In this document: in pieces, positions 41,739 to 49,853 of the stretch
Position numbering within the stretch: the first letter of the stretch is position 1
Layout: every line of letters starts with the position of its first letter
Source: Flavobacteriales bacterium
GTDB lineage: Bacteria > Bacteroidota > Bacteroidia > Flavobacteriales_F > PHOS-HE28
Length of the DNA: 64,000 bases
Assembly (NCBI GenBank): GCA_019638085.1
Contig: JAHBUL010000011.1
Location: 1 to 64,000 of the forward strand
Direction of reading: 5' to 3'
Notes under the pieces: model-generated
Told to the model about the DNA's origin: nothing
The model's database searches: none
What the model saw: the letters and a program-made list of their open reading frames with translations, nothing else
Position numbers and translations under genes: made by a program

Positions 41739-42929
41739 ATGAAGATCATTGAGGCCAGCGAAGGAAAACCATTGCACGACTGGATGCGCGTGCCGTGGCG
41801 GATCTATGCCAACGACCCGAACTGGGTGCCCCACCTGAAGCAGGATGTGGAGAAGGTCTTCGACCCCGGAAAGAACAAATTGTTACAGGCCCGCAAAGAC
41901 CGGAAGGCCGGGGCGATCAAGCGCTGGGTGCTATATGATGATGCGGGGCAAGCTGCCGGAAGGATCGCCGCCTTCATCGACCCCAAAACGGCCTGGACCG
42001 ATAAGCAACAGCCAACCGGAGGGTGCGGCTTCTTTGAATGTATCGAGGACCAAAGAGCGGCCGATCTGCTCTTCGACACGGCACGGGACTGGCTGAAGGC
42101 CCAAGGGCTTGAAGCGATGGACGGACCGGTGAACCTGGGCGAACGCAACATGTTCTGGGGCCTGCTGATCGAGAATTTCAAGGATCTGCCGATCTACGGC
42201 ACGAACTACAATCCGCCGTACTACGTGGAGCTTTTCGAGGCCTATGGCTTCCAGATCTACTTCAAGCAGCTCTTCTTCAAACGCTCCGCGATCACTCCGG
42301 TGCAGCCCATCTTCCACCGCAAGTACAAGCAGTTCCAGGATGACCCGGACATTTCGGTCCGCGATGTGCGCGGCATGAGCTCCGAACAACTGGCAGAGGA
42401 CTTCCGCACCGTGCTCAATGCCGCTTGGGTGGACCACGAGAACTTCAAGCCCATGCCCAAGGAGGTGGCGCTGAAGACGATCAAGCAGATGAAGCCGGTG
42501 ATGGATCCGCGGATCGTGGTTTTCGTTTACCACAAGGAGAAGCCCATCGCCTTCTTCGTGAACCTGCCGGAGCTGAACGAGATCTTCCGGTTCGTGAACG
42601 GCAACCTCAACTGGCTGGGCAAGCTCAAGTTCCTGTGGCACAAGTGGAAGGGCACATCGAAAACGATGACCGGAATTGTGTTCGGCGTGGTGAAGGAGTG
42701 GCAGGGCAAAGGCGTGGAGGGCGTGATGATCGTCCATACCAGCAAATGGCTGATGGAAACGGGTCGTTATAACGACACGGTGCTGACCTGGATCGGCGAT
42801 TTCAACCCGAAGATGTTGCGGGTCTGCGAAAGCCTCGGGGCCACCAACTACCGCACTTTGGCCACCTATCGCTATCTATTCGACCGGAGCAAACCCTTTG
42901 AGCGGTTGCCGTTGATCGCGAAGAATTGA
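41739..42929 (+). CDS. GNAT-like acyltransferase family protein
   Basis: This 396-residue cytoplasmic protein belongs to an uncharacterised Bacteroidota/actinobacterial family with a GNAT-type fold. The N-terminal part (1-60) has HDWMRVPWRIYANDPNWVP; the middle has MDGPVNLGERNMFWG; the C-terminal half shows GVVKEWQGKGVEGVMI (near 315-330), similar to the acyl-CoA-binding R/QxxGxG/A loop of GNAT enzymes. Many relatives are said to be N-acyl transferases, but substrate is unknown. The ATG at 41739 follows the same CGACCTTCGC box as the truncated copy at 41101; the ATG at 41709 lies upstream of this box and is unlikely. Confidence 0.82.
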   Translation: MKIIEASEGKPLHDWMRVPWRIYANDPNWVPHLKQDVEKVFDPGKNKLLQARKDRKAGAIKRWVLYDDAGQAAGRIAAFIDPKTAWTDKQQPTGGCGFFECIEDQRAADLLFDTARDWLKAQGLEAMDGPVNLGERNMFWGLLIENFKDLPIYGTNYNPPYYVELFEAYGFQIYFKQLFFKRSAITPVQPIFHRKYKQFQDDPDISVRDVRGMSSEQLAEDFRTVLNAAWVDHENFKPMPKEVALKTIKQMKPVMDPRIVVFVYHKEKPIAFFVNLPELNEIFRFVNGNLNWLGKLKFLWHKWKGTSKTMTGIVFGVVKEWQGKGVEGVMIVHTSKWLMETGRYNDTVLTWIGDFNPKMLRVCESLGATNYRTLATYRYLFDRSKPFERLPLIAKN

Positions 42930-43006
42930 ACAATTGCTTGCTGAAGTGGGTTGGATGTTTACCTTCGCGCCCTCAAAACGCAGAACACGGTTGTGCAACG
43001 CATTTT

Positions 43007-43079
43007 GATCCTGTAGCTCAGCTGGTAGAGCAATACACTTTTAATGTATGGGCCCTGGGTTCGAATCCCAGCGGGATCA
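43007..43079 (+). tRNA. tRNA-Lys (anticodon TTT)
   Basis: The 73 bases fold as a full cloverleaf: acceptor GATCCTG/CGGGATC, D-arm with AGCTGGTAGAGC, anticodon stem ATACA/TGTAT around loop CTTTTAA with anticodon TTT at 43040-43042, and T-arm GGGTTCGAATCCC. The discriminator is A; the CCA end is not encoded. One lysine codon family (AAA/AAG) is read. Confidence 0.98.
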
Positions 43080-43080
43080 C

Positions 43081-43108
43081 AAAGACCTCGGCGAAAGCCG
43101 GGGTCTTT
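43081..43108 (+). terminator. Hairpin after tRNA-Lys
   Basis: AAAGACCTCGGC and GCCGGGGTCTTT flank a GAAA loop with one mismatch, directly after the tRNA. A long T-tract is missing. It likely ends the tRNA transcript. Confidence 0.65.
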
Positions 43109-43224
43109 GTCGTTAAAATACGCCGACGGCAAGTGCCGCGAAGCGGAACCATTGAACTTCTTCCTCAACACGTGGAGGGTTCGATCCAAGTGACATTTAT
43201 CACTTTCAGCAGTGGGCATCCACA

Positions 43225-43233
43225 TACCTTTGC
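43225..43233 (+). promoter_or_regulatory. -7 promoter box directly on the His-rich gene start
   Basis: TACCTTTGC fits TAnnTTTGC exactly and ends immediately before ATG at 43234. Transcription would start within or at the start codon, so the mRNA is likely leaderless. Confidence 0.55.
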
Positions 43234-43626
43234 ATGAGCACCAAGCGCATGCGACGTTCAATCGCCATATTCCTTTTGGGGATCTTCCTCTCCAGCACCA
43301 CGGAGGCACATCAGTTGTTGAAGTTGCCTGCGTTGTTCGAGCATTTATCCGAGCACCAGGAGGATGGCCCCATGAGCTGGATGGAATTCATGTCGGAGCA
43401 TTATCTCCATGCGGGGGATCACGCTGACCGGGACCATCATCACCACAACCTCCCCTTCCATTCCGACAATCATAACGGAACCCAAACCATTCAGGCGCGA
43501 CTTCCCGAAACATCTTCATTGAGCTTCGCTATCCTGAACGGATTGGACGTTGAGTTGATCTCGATGGATGAGCGCATGCCGATCCGGAACGGATTGGATG
43601 ACGTCTGGCAGCCGCCACGCATGTAG
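43234..43626 (+). CDS. His-rich secreted protein at the head of the metal-efflux operon
   Basis: This 130-residue protein has a signal peptide (residues 8-24, IAIFLLGIFLSSTTEA) and a His/Asp-rich middle (HLSEH, HYLHAGDHADRDHHHH at residues 56-71, HSDNHNG), which would bind divalent metals. Proteins like it precede czcA in other Bacteroidota, but the family is unnamed. It probably scavenges or senses zinc, cobalt or cadmium in the periplasm. It starts right on a promoter box and lies 154 bases before the fused pump gene; a 32-base inverted repeat lies between. Confidence 0.78.
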   Translation: MSTKRMRRSIAIFLLGIFLSSTTEAHQLLKLPALFEHLSEHQEDGPMSWMEFMSEHYLHAGDHADRDHHHHNLPFHSDNHNGTQTIQARLPETSSLSFAILNGLDVELISMDERMPIRNGLDDVWQPPRM

Positions 43627-43688
43627 ATCCGGTGCTTCGGCACCCCGCACGATGAGGCTTTGCCCCGTGCATATTCCCTAATTCATCG

Positions 43689-43720
43689 GTAGTACAGTCG
43701 ACCCATTGGGTCGACACTAC
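43689..43720. promoter_or_regulatory. 32-base inverted repeat between the His-rich gene and czcA
   Basis: Outer arms GTAGT/ACTAC and inner arms GTCGACCCA/TGGGTCGAC around a single T, with a 3-base bulge on the left. It could be an operator for a metal-responsive repressor, an attenuator, or a terminator ending the first gene. No regulator gene is in the operon. Call is based on symmetry alone. Confidence 0.4.
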
Positions 43721-43780
43721 AGATGCAACAAACGGATCTAGTGCCCCTTTTCCATCTCGATAATTCCTGATCGCGTTCCC

Positions 43781-46700
43781 ATGATCGATCGCATCATCAC
43801 ATTCAGTGTTCGCAACAAGCTGATCACCGGCTTGCTGCTCCTGGCCTTCATCGGCTGGGGTGCTTGGTCCGTCACCCAGTTGCCCATCGACGCGCTGCCG
43901 GACGTCACCAACAACCAGGTGCTGGTGAACACCATTGCTCCCAACCTCGCCACGCAGGAGGTGGAACAGTTCATCACGTTTCCGCTGGAGCAGGCTTTCA
44001 AGAACCTGCCCGATGTGGTGGAATTGCGCAGCGTATCGCGCAGCGGCCTGTCCGTGATCACGATCGTGTTCAAGGACGAGGTGCCGCTCTACCTCACACG
44101 CCAGCTGGTGGCAGAGCGCATCACGCAGGTGCAGGAGCAGATCCCGCCGGGTTATGGCACACCCGAGATCGCTCCACCCACCACCGGAACCGGCGAGATC
44201 TACCAATACACCCTTGCCGTGGACAGCGCCCACAAAGGCAAATATGACCTCTTGGAACTGCGCACGTTGCAGGACTGGGTGGTGCGCAAACACTTGCTGG
44301 GCGTGCCCGGAGTGATCGACGTGAGCAGCTTCGGGGGCTATTTGAAACAGTATGAGGTGAGCGTGGATGCACGGCGGTTGGCAGGTGCCGGTCTTTCGCT
44401 GATCGACGTCTTCAACGCGTTGGAGAGCAACAACGCCAACACCGGCGGGAGCTACATCGAGAAGGGGCCGAACATGTACTTCATCCGGGGTGAAGGCGTG
44501 ATCAACTCCCTGAAGGACATCGAGGAGGTGGTGATCGATGCGCGTGGTGGCAGTCCGGTGCGGGTGCGGGATGTGGCCGAGGTGCGCTTCGGGCACGCCA
44601 TCCGCTACGGCGCCATGACGCGCAACGGCGAAGGAGAGACGGTGGGTGGCGTGGTGCTCATGCTGAAAGGCGCGAATGCCCTGGCTACCGTCACTGCCGT
44701 GAAGGAACGGGTGAAGGAGGTGGAGCACAGCCTACCTGAAGGCGTGTACATCGATGCCTTCGTGGACCGATCCAAGCTGGTGGACAAGACCATTGGCACG
44801 GTAGAGCACAACTTGCTGATGGGTGCCCTGATCGTGATCGTAGTGCTCGTGTTCCTATTGGGCAACTGGCGCGCTGGCCTCATCGTGGCCAGTGTGATCC
44901 CGCTCGCCTTGCTCTTCGCCATCGGCTGCATGGTGGTGGCCGGGCAAAGCGCCAACCTGATGAGCATGGGCGCATTGGACTTCGGCCTGATCGTGGATGG
45001 CGCGGTGATCGTTACGGAAGGCATGCTCTTCGCACTGCACCAACGCTTCGCAGGGCAGCGGCTGAGTGCGGCCCAACTGGATTCGGAGACCATCCGTGGC
45101 GCGGGGGGTATCATGAAGAGCGCCGTGTTCGGCCAAGTGATCATCCTCATCGTTTATGTTCCCATTTTCGCACTGATCGGCGTGGAGGGGAAGATGTTCC
45201 GTCCCATGGCCTTCACCGTGAGCTTCGCGATCATCGGCGCCCTGATCATGAGCCTTACCTACGTGCCATGGGCGGTATCCATCTTCATGAACAAGGACGT
45301 GCCCAAAGGCGAAAGCTGGAGCGAGCGCATGATCCACCGCTTGCAGAACTGGTATGCGCCGAAGCTGCGTGCCTCCTTACGGCATCGCCGGGCGGTGCTT
45401 GTGGGTGCACTGGCATTGCTGGTGATCGCTCTTTGGACCTTCGATAGGCTGGGCGGCGAATTCATCCCGGAATTGGATGAAGGCGATTTCGCCACCAGCG
45501 TCACCATCCGGCAAGGCAGCAACCTGAGCCAGAGCATCGCGGTAAGCGACCAGTTAGCCCGCATCCTGATGGCGGAATTCCCCGAAGTGAAGGAGGTGGT
45601 GGGCAAGATCGGGAGCAGCGAGATCCCTACCGACCCCATGCCGGTGGAAGCCCAGGATTTGATCATCGTGATGAAGGACCGAAAGGATTGGAAGACGACG
45701 CAGGACAGGGAGCAGATGGCCGAATTGATGAATGAGAAGATGAGCGTGATCCCGGGGATGCACCTCAGCTTCGAGCAACCGATCCAGATGCGCTTCAATG
45801 AACTGATCGCCGGGGTGAAGAGCGACATCGCCGTGAAGATCTACGGGGACGACCTCGATGAGCTTTTCACGACCGCCAATGCAGCTGCGGCGTTGATCGC
45901 CACCGTGCCCGGCGCCACGGACATCAAGGTGGAGCAGGTGACCGGCATGCCGCAGTTGGTGGTGAAATACGACCGCTCGCGCATGGCCCAGTACGGGCTG
46001 AACATCGCCGACCTGAACCGCGTGCTGAACACCGCACTGGCCGGCGGGAACGCAGGCGTGGTCTATGAAGCGGAGCGTCGCTTCGACCTCGTGGTGCGGA
46101 TGGCCGACATGCGGGATGCCGACCCGGAGAAAATGAAGAACCTCCTCATCCCGTTACCCAACGGTTCGCAGATGCCCTTGGGCCAACTCGCTCACATCAG
46201 CTTCCAGAACGGTGCCGCGCAAGTGAGCCGGGAGAACGGTGCACGCAGGATCGTGGTGGAGACCAACGTGCGCGGCCGCGACATTCAGAGCACCGCAAAA
46301 GACATCCAGGCCTTGGTCGAGCACAAGCTCATACTGCCCACTGGTTATTTCGTCGGCTATGGAGGCACCTTCAAGAACTTGCAACAGGCCAGCGCGCGCC
46401 TTCTTCTTACCGTCCCCTTGGCTCTGGCGCTGATCTTCGTGCTTCTCTTCTTCGCGTTCAAGTCCTTCAAAGAGGCACTGATCATCTTCAGCGCAGTGCC
46501 CATGGCAGCTGTGGGTGGCGTGTTCGCCCTGTGGCTGCGCGGCTTGGATTTCAGCATCAGCGCGGGCGTGGGCTTTATTGCGCTCTTCGGCGTGGCGGTG
46601 CTCAATGGCATTGTGCTCATCAGCTATTTCAACCAGCTGAAGAAGGAGGGCGTGGAGGATGTCACCGAGCGCGTGGTTCGCGGAACGTTGGCCCGTTTAC

Positions 46701-48211
46701 GGCCCGTATTGGCCACAGCGGCCGTGGCCTCGCTCGGTTTTCTGCCCATGGCGATAAGCACCAGTCCAGGCAGTGAAGTGCAACGCCCCTTGGCCACGGT
46801 GGTGATCGGCGGGCTCATCACTGCCACCTTGCTCACACTGGCTGTGCTGCCGGTACTTTATCACTTGGTGTTCTTCCGCAAGCGAAAGGAAGATGGTAAG
46901 GGAGGTGCTGGAGGTGCTGGAGGTGATGGAGGTGCTGGAGGTGCTGGAGGTGATGGAGGTGCTGGAGGTGATGGAGGTGATGGAGGTGAGGGAGGCGAAG
47001 GACGCGAAGGAGGTAAGGGAGGGCTTGGAATCGCGACGGCATCCGTGATCGCCTTGCTCTTCCTCGGAAACCCTGCGTACGCACAGGCTCCTCTGCTCTC
47101 GCTGGATAGGGCGGTCACACGGGCGCTGCGCATGCATCCGGCCATTTCCGCGTCGGAATTGGAGGTCCGGCAACAGGAAGCGCTACGAAAAACAGCGTTC
47201 CAACTTCAACCGCTCGGCGCACAACTCAAGGGCGGGCAGATCAACAGTTCCATCCAGGACATCGAACTGCAGGCCACTACCGGCATCCCCTTCCCCACTG
47301 CTATCGCCCAACGCAGCCGCTACCTGCGCGAAAGTGTGCGCTTGGCAGAGGCCGATCGCACGCGGATCCAGGCTGCCGTGAAGGAAAGTGCGGCCAGCGC
47401 ATACATACAGTGGGCCATGGGTGTGGAGCAAGCCCGACTGTTGCAGCGCGCCGATAGCTCCTTTGCCATGCTTGCGTCCGTCGCTGCGCGCAAATTCGAG
47501 GCGGGACAAAGTGGCCGCTTGGAAATGATCAGTGCACGCAGCAGCGCCGACCAAGCTCATGTGCAGTGGCGTAGGGCCGTCGGCGACATCGCCATTCATG
47601 CAGCGGAGCTGGAACAATGGATCGGCCCTTTGGAGGGCGCGGTTCCGGACACATCCTCGCTAGCCGCCACTGCCCTCCTCCCTGCTCCCGACAGCGGTAC
47701 CGATCCGCAGCTCGCCACGGAAGAACAGCGGGCCAAGCTCGCTGAGGAGGAATGGAAAATGGAACGCAGCCAATGGGCACCCAGTATCCAAGGCGGGGCC
47801 TTCTACCAAACGATCGATGGTACAGCACCTTATACGGGCTATCTCATCGGCACCTCCATCCCCTTGCCAGGAAGTGGGCAAGGTGCTCGCACGAAGGCCG
47901 CACGGTTACGTAGTGAGATCGCGCTGCAGCAATTGGATGAACTCCGCCGAAGCCGTACTACTGAATTGGCAAGGACCCGTTCCCGGCTGGAGCAACTGCG
48001 TGAAAGCTTGGCCTATTATGAAGGCTCTGGAACAGCAATGGCAAATGCACTCCGCAATGATGCCGAACGCGCGTACCGCAACGGCGATGCCGGCTATCTG
48101 GAATTCATTCAAGGCATCGAGCAAGCGCGGCTCATAGAAGTCGAGCATCTGCGCATCCGCTACGAACTCGCACTCACCATGATCCACCTCAACGCCCTGA
48201 TGGGGCAGTAA
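43781..48211 (+). CDS. czcA: CzcA-type RND metal pump fused to a TolC-family channel
   Basis: This 1476-residue polypeptide starts with a 12-segment RND pump (about 1-1035). The TM4 motif DFGLIVDG (D400, D406) belongs to the HME1/HME2 class that moves Zn, Co, Cd or Ni rather than monovalent Cu/Ag. Next comes a repeat of 14 GGX triplets (1041-1082) and a signal-peptide-like stretch: REGGKGGLG, hydrophobic 1084-1096, then NPAYA-QA with a type I signal-peptidase site after A1101. Residues 1102-1476 form a TolC/CzcC outer-membrane factor (LLSLDRAVTRALRMHP at the start). Fusions of this kind occur in Bacteroidota. Processing at 1101 is inferred. It is followed by the periplasmic adaptor gene. Confidence 0.93.
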   Translation: MIDRIITFSVRNKLITGLLLLAFIGWGAWSVTQLPIDALPDVTNNQVLVNTIAPNLATQEVEQFITFPLEQAFKNLPDVVELRSVSRSGLSVITIVFKDEVPLYLTRQLVAERITQVQEQIPPGYGTPEIAPPTTGTGEIYQYTLAVDSAHKGKYDLLELRTLQDWVVRKHLLGVPGVIDVSSFGGYLKQYEVSVDARRLAGAGLSLIDVFNALESNNANTGGSYIEKGPNMYFIRGEGVINSLKDIEEVVIDARGGSPVRVRDVAEVRFGHAIRYGAMTRNGEGETVGGVVLMLKGANALATVTAVKERVKEVEHSLPEGVYIDAFVDRSKLVDKTIGTVEHNLLMGALIVIVVLVFLLGNWRAGLIVASVIPLALLFAIGCMVVAGQSANLMSMGALDFGLIVDGAVIVTEGMLFALHQRFAGQRLSAAQLDSETIRGAGGIMKSAVFGQVIILIVYVPIFALIGVEGKMFRPMAFTVSFAIIGALIMSLTYVPWAVSIFMNKDVPKGESWSERMIHRLQNWYAPKLRASLRHRRAVLVGALALLVIALWTFDRLGGEFIPELDEGDFATSVTIRQGSNLSQSIAVSDQLARILMAEFPEVKEVVGKIGSSEIPTDPMPVEAQDLIIVMKDRKDWKTTQDREQMAELMNEKMSVIPGMHLSFEQPIQMRFNELIAGVKSDIAVKIYGDDLDELFTTANAAAALIATVPGATDIKVEQVTGMPQLVVKYDRSRMAQYGLNIADLNRVLNTALAGGNAGVVYEAERRFDLVVRMADMRDADPEKMKNLLIPLPNGSQMPLGQLAHISFQNGAAQVSRENGARRIVVETNVRGRDIQSTAKDIQALVEHKLILPTGYFVGYGGTFKNLQQASARLLLTVPLALALIFVLLFFAFKSFKEALIIFSAVPMAAVGGVFALWLRGLDFSISAGVGFIALFGVAVLNGIVLISYFNQLKKEGVEDVTERVVRGTLARLRPVLATAAVASLGFLPMAISTSPGSEVQRPLATVVIGGLITATLLTLAVLPVLYHLVFFRKRKEDGKGGAGGAGGDGGAGGAGGDGGAGGDGGDGGEGGEGREGGKGGLGIATASVIALLFLGNPAYAQAPLLSLDRAVTRALRMHPAISASELEVRQQEALRKTAFQLQPLGAQLKGGQINSSIQDIELQATTGIPFPTAIAQRSRYLRESVRLAEADRTRIQAAVKESAASAYIQWAMGVEQARLLQRADSSFAMLASVAARKFEAGQSGRLEMISARSSADQAHVQWRRAVGDIAIHAAELEQWIGPLEGAVPDTSSLAATALLPAPDSGTDPQLATEEQRAKLAEEEWKMERSQWAPSIQGGAFYQTIDGTAPYTGYLIGTSIPLPGSGQGARTKAARLRSEIALQQLDELRRSRTTELARTRSRLEQLRESLAYYEGSGTAMANALRNDAERAYRNGDAGYLEFIQGIEQARLIEVEHLRIRYELALTMIHLNALMGQ
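46901..47026 (+). repeat. 9-base minisatellite encoding GGX triplets
   Basis: Fourteen units of GGAGGTGnT-type, the first ten near perfect (GGAGGTGCT or GGAGGTGAT) and the last four diverged. Each unit is three codons, so copy-number change keeps the frame. It encodes the linker of the CzcA-channel fusion. Confidence 0.95.
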
Positions 48212-48241
48212 GGGCGCGAAGCCCGGTCAGAACGCGAACGC

Positions 48242-48266
48242 CAGTAAGGGCGCGAGATCTCGCGCC
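48242..48266. repeat. Repeat and palindrome between czcA and czcB genes
   Basis: CAGTAAGGGCGCGA occurs at 48206-48219 across the czcA stop codon and again at 48242-48255. The second copy runs into a perfect 18-base palindrome GGCGCGAGATCTCGCGCC at 48249-48266. No T-tract follows, so it may stabilise or process the mRNA between the two genes. Confidence 0.5.
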
Positions 48267-48282
48267 AAAACTCCGAATCAAA

Positions 48283-49443
48283 ATGAAAAAGCACTTCCTT
48301 CCTCTTCTTCTCGCCACAGCATTGCTCACCGCATGCGGCGGTGTGGCTGATCCTACCGGCACCCCCGATGACCACGCGAACGGATCCGCTGTAAACGGAG
48401 AGGTCCACCTCACCACCGAGCAGATCGCAGCGATCGGGCTGGTAACCGGCCAGATGGAAAAGCGGGGATTGTCCACTGCGCTGAAGGCCAACGGCCGCCT
48501 CGTGCTTCCACCGGACAAGAGTGCGCAAGTGAGCGTGCTGTTCGGTGGCCTTGTGCGTGGGATCCCCGTGCAGGAAGGACAAGCCATAACGAAAGGCCAA
48601 GTACTCGCCACCATGGAGAACATGGAATTCCTGCAACTCCAGCAGGATTATCTGGAGGCGAAAGCCAACCAGCTCGCGCTCAGTGCGGACCTGAAACGCC
48701 AACAGGACCTGCATGATGAGCGCATCAACGCCACCAAGACGTTGGAACGTGCACAAGCGGATCAGGCCATCACCCAAGCCAAGCTGGCGGGTATGGCCGC
48801 GAAGCTTCGTCTCTTCGGCATCGACCCTGCCCGGCTTTCCGCAGAGAACATCAGCTCCACCTATGCGGTGCGATCGCCGATCGCGGGCAACCTGCAGCAG
48901 ATCGCGGTGACCTTGGGCCAGTTCGCCGAGCCGAACAAGCCGCTTTTCCACATTGTGGATAACAGCGGCCTACACATCGACCTCAGCATCTTCGAGCAGG
49001 ATGTGGCTCGGGTCCACAAAGGCCAGAAGGTGGTCTTCGGCCATGCCGGAGAACCGGTAGGCCAGCACACGGCCACGGTATACGCGGTGAACAAGGCCTT
49101 CGAAAGTGATCGACAGGCCATACTTGTTCACGCCAAGCTGGATGACGACGGTGAGGAGCTTATGCCGGGCATGTACATCGAGGCGTTGATCATGACCGAC
49201 AGCACCCGTGCATGGAGCCTACCCAGCGATGCCATCGTAAGCAATGGCGACGAACACTACATCTTTGTGGAGGCTTCACCGCGCAGCTACAAACAGATGA
49301 GCGTACGCACCGGAGCCAACGAATTGGGTTATACCGAAGTGATCCCGCTACAACCCCTTGCGCCGGAAGCAAATGTGGTAGTGAAGGGCGCATATTACCT
49401 GCTCAGCGAACTGACCAAAGGCACCGGAGAGGACGATCATTGA
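48283..49443 (+). CDS. czcB: Periplasmic adaptor (membrane fusion) protein of the metal pump
   Basis: This 386-residue lipoprotein (lipobox LLTAC, C18) is the adaptor linking the RND pump and the outer-membrane channel. A barrel-sandwich lipoyl part has LVRGIPVQEGQAITKGQVLATME (near 87-110), then a short coiled coil (about 112-165, LQLQQDYLEAKANQLALSADLKR-like), then YAVRSPIAGNLQQIAV and further barrel domains. No C-terminal metal-chaperone domain is seen, and His/Met-rich segments are limited to DDHANG. It is 71 bases after the pump gene. Adaptor, pump and channel would form the tripartite complex. Confidence 0.92.
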   Translation: MKKHFLPLLLATALLTACGGVADPTGTPDDHANGSAVNGEVHLTTEQIAAIGLVTGQMEKRGLSTALKANGRLVLPPDKSAQVSVLFGGLVRGIPVQEGQAITKGQVLATMENMEFLQLQQDYLEAKANQLALSADLKRQQDLHDERINATKTLERAQADQAITQAKLAGMAAKLRLFGIDPARLSAENISSTYAVRSPIAGNLQQIAVTLGQFAEPNKPLFHIVDNSGLHIDLSIFEQDVARVHKGQKVVFGHAGEPVGQHTATVYAVNKAFESDRQAILVHAKLDDDGEELMPGMYIEALIMTDSTRAWSLPSDAIVSNGDEHYIFVEASPRSYKQMSVRTGANELGYTEVIPLQPLAPEANVVVKGAYYLLSELTKGTGEDDH

Positions 49444-49448
49444 GGAAC

Positions 49449-49841
49449 ATGGCACCACACTGGAACATGCCGGCGAGGCTTCGCCCGTACTACGAAGCGG
49501 AACTGCTCGCATCCCGCCAACTCGAACTGGACCGGGATCATCGCGCCTCCTGGCGACACTTGGAACGGGCGCACATCCTTGGCCAACAATGGCCTCGCCC
49601 TCACACAGCAGTTCATTGGAAGATGTTGGGCTTCGGCATCCGCCTGAAGAACTGGCGTGAGATCCTGGGGCAGCTACCACGACTGCTCACCGGTGGGGTA
49701 AAATCCTTTATTGGTCATATCCCCGTAGGGAATACAGGGGGCGCGGATGTGCCGCCCTTGCGGCCGATGGAGATACCGGAAGATCTGCAATTGATCCTCG
49801 CCCTTCATGGACGCAGGAAGCACGGATCACCAACCGAATAA
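49449..49841 (+). CDS. DUF3703 protein
   Basis: This 130-residue protein matches DUF3703: YYEAELLASRQLELDRDHRASW, HLERAHILGQQWPRPHTAVHW (about 37-57), and a second half HIPVGNTGGADVPPLRPMEIP (about 86-106). DUF3703 genes are found in heavy-metal resistance clusters, and their function is not known. The conserved His/Arg/Trp pattern suggests a metal or anionic ligand site. No signal peptide is visible. It starts five bases after the adaptor stop and 12 bases before the ATPase. I chose the first ATG after the stop; residue 7 (MPARLR) is an alternative. Confidence 0.85.
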   Translation: MAPHWNMPARLRPYYEAELLASRQLELDRDHRASWRHLERAHILGQQWPRPHTAVHWKMLGFGIRLKNWREILGQLPRLLTGGVKSFIGHIPVGNTGGADVPPLRPMEIPEDLQLILALHGRRKHGSPTE

Positions 49842-49853
49842 CGATCTTCGCAT

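Noticed and set aside
43007-43108. tRNA-Lys as attachment site of an integrated element.
   Set aside because: No integrase and no partial tRNA repeat were found on either side in the window.
46697-47173. A minus-strand frame rich in His/Leu or Ser/Pro repeats at the minisatellite.
   Set aside because: It is only the reverse of the GGX repeat; the plus frame joins two recognised domains.
43781-48211. A copper/silver (CusA) pump.
   Set aside because: TM4 carries the DFG...DG pattern of divalent-metal CzcA types, and the neighbouring ATPase is of the Zn/Cd class.
43781-48211. The pump-channel fusion as an assembly artefact from a missing stop.
   Set aside because: The linker is in frame through 14 nine-base units and similar fusions occur in Bacteroidota; read-level checking of the repeat is still sensible.
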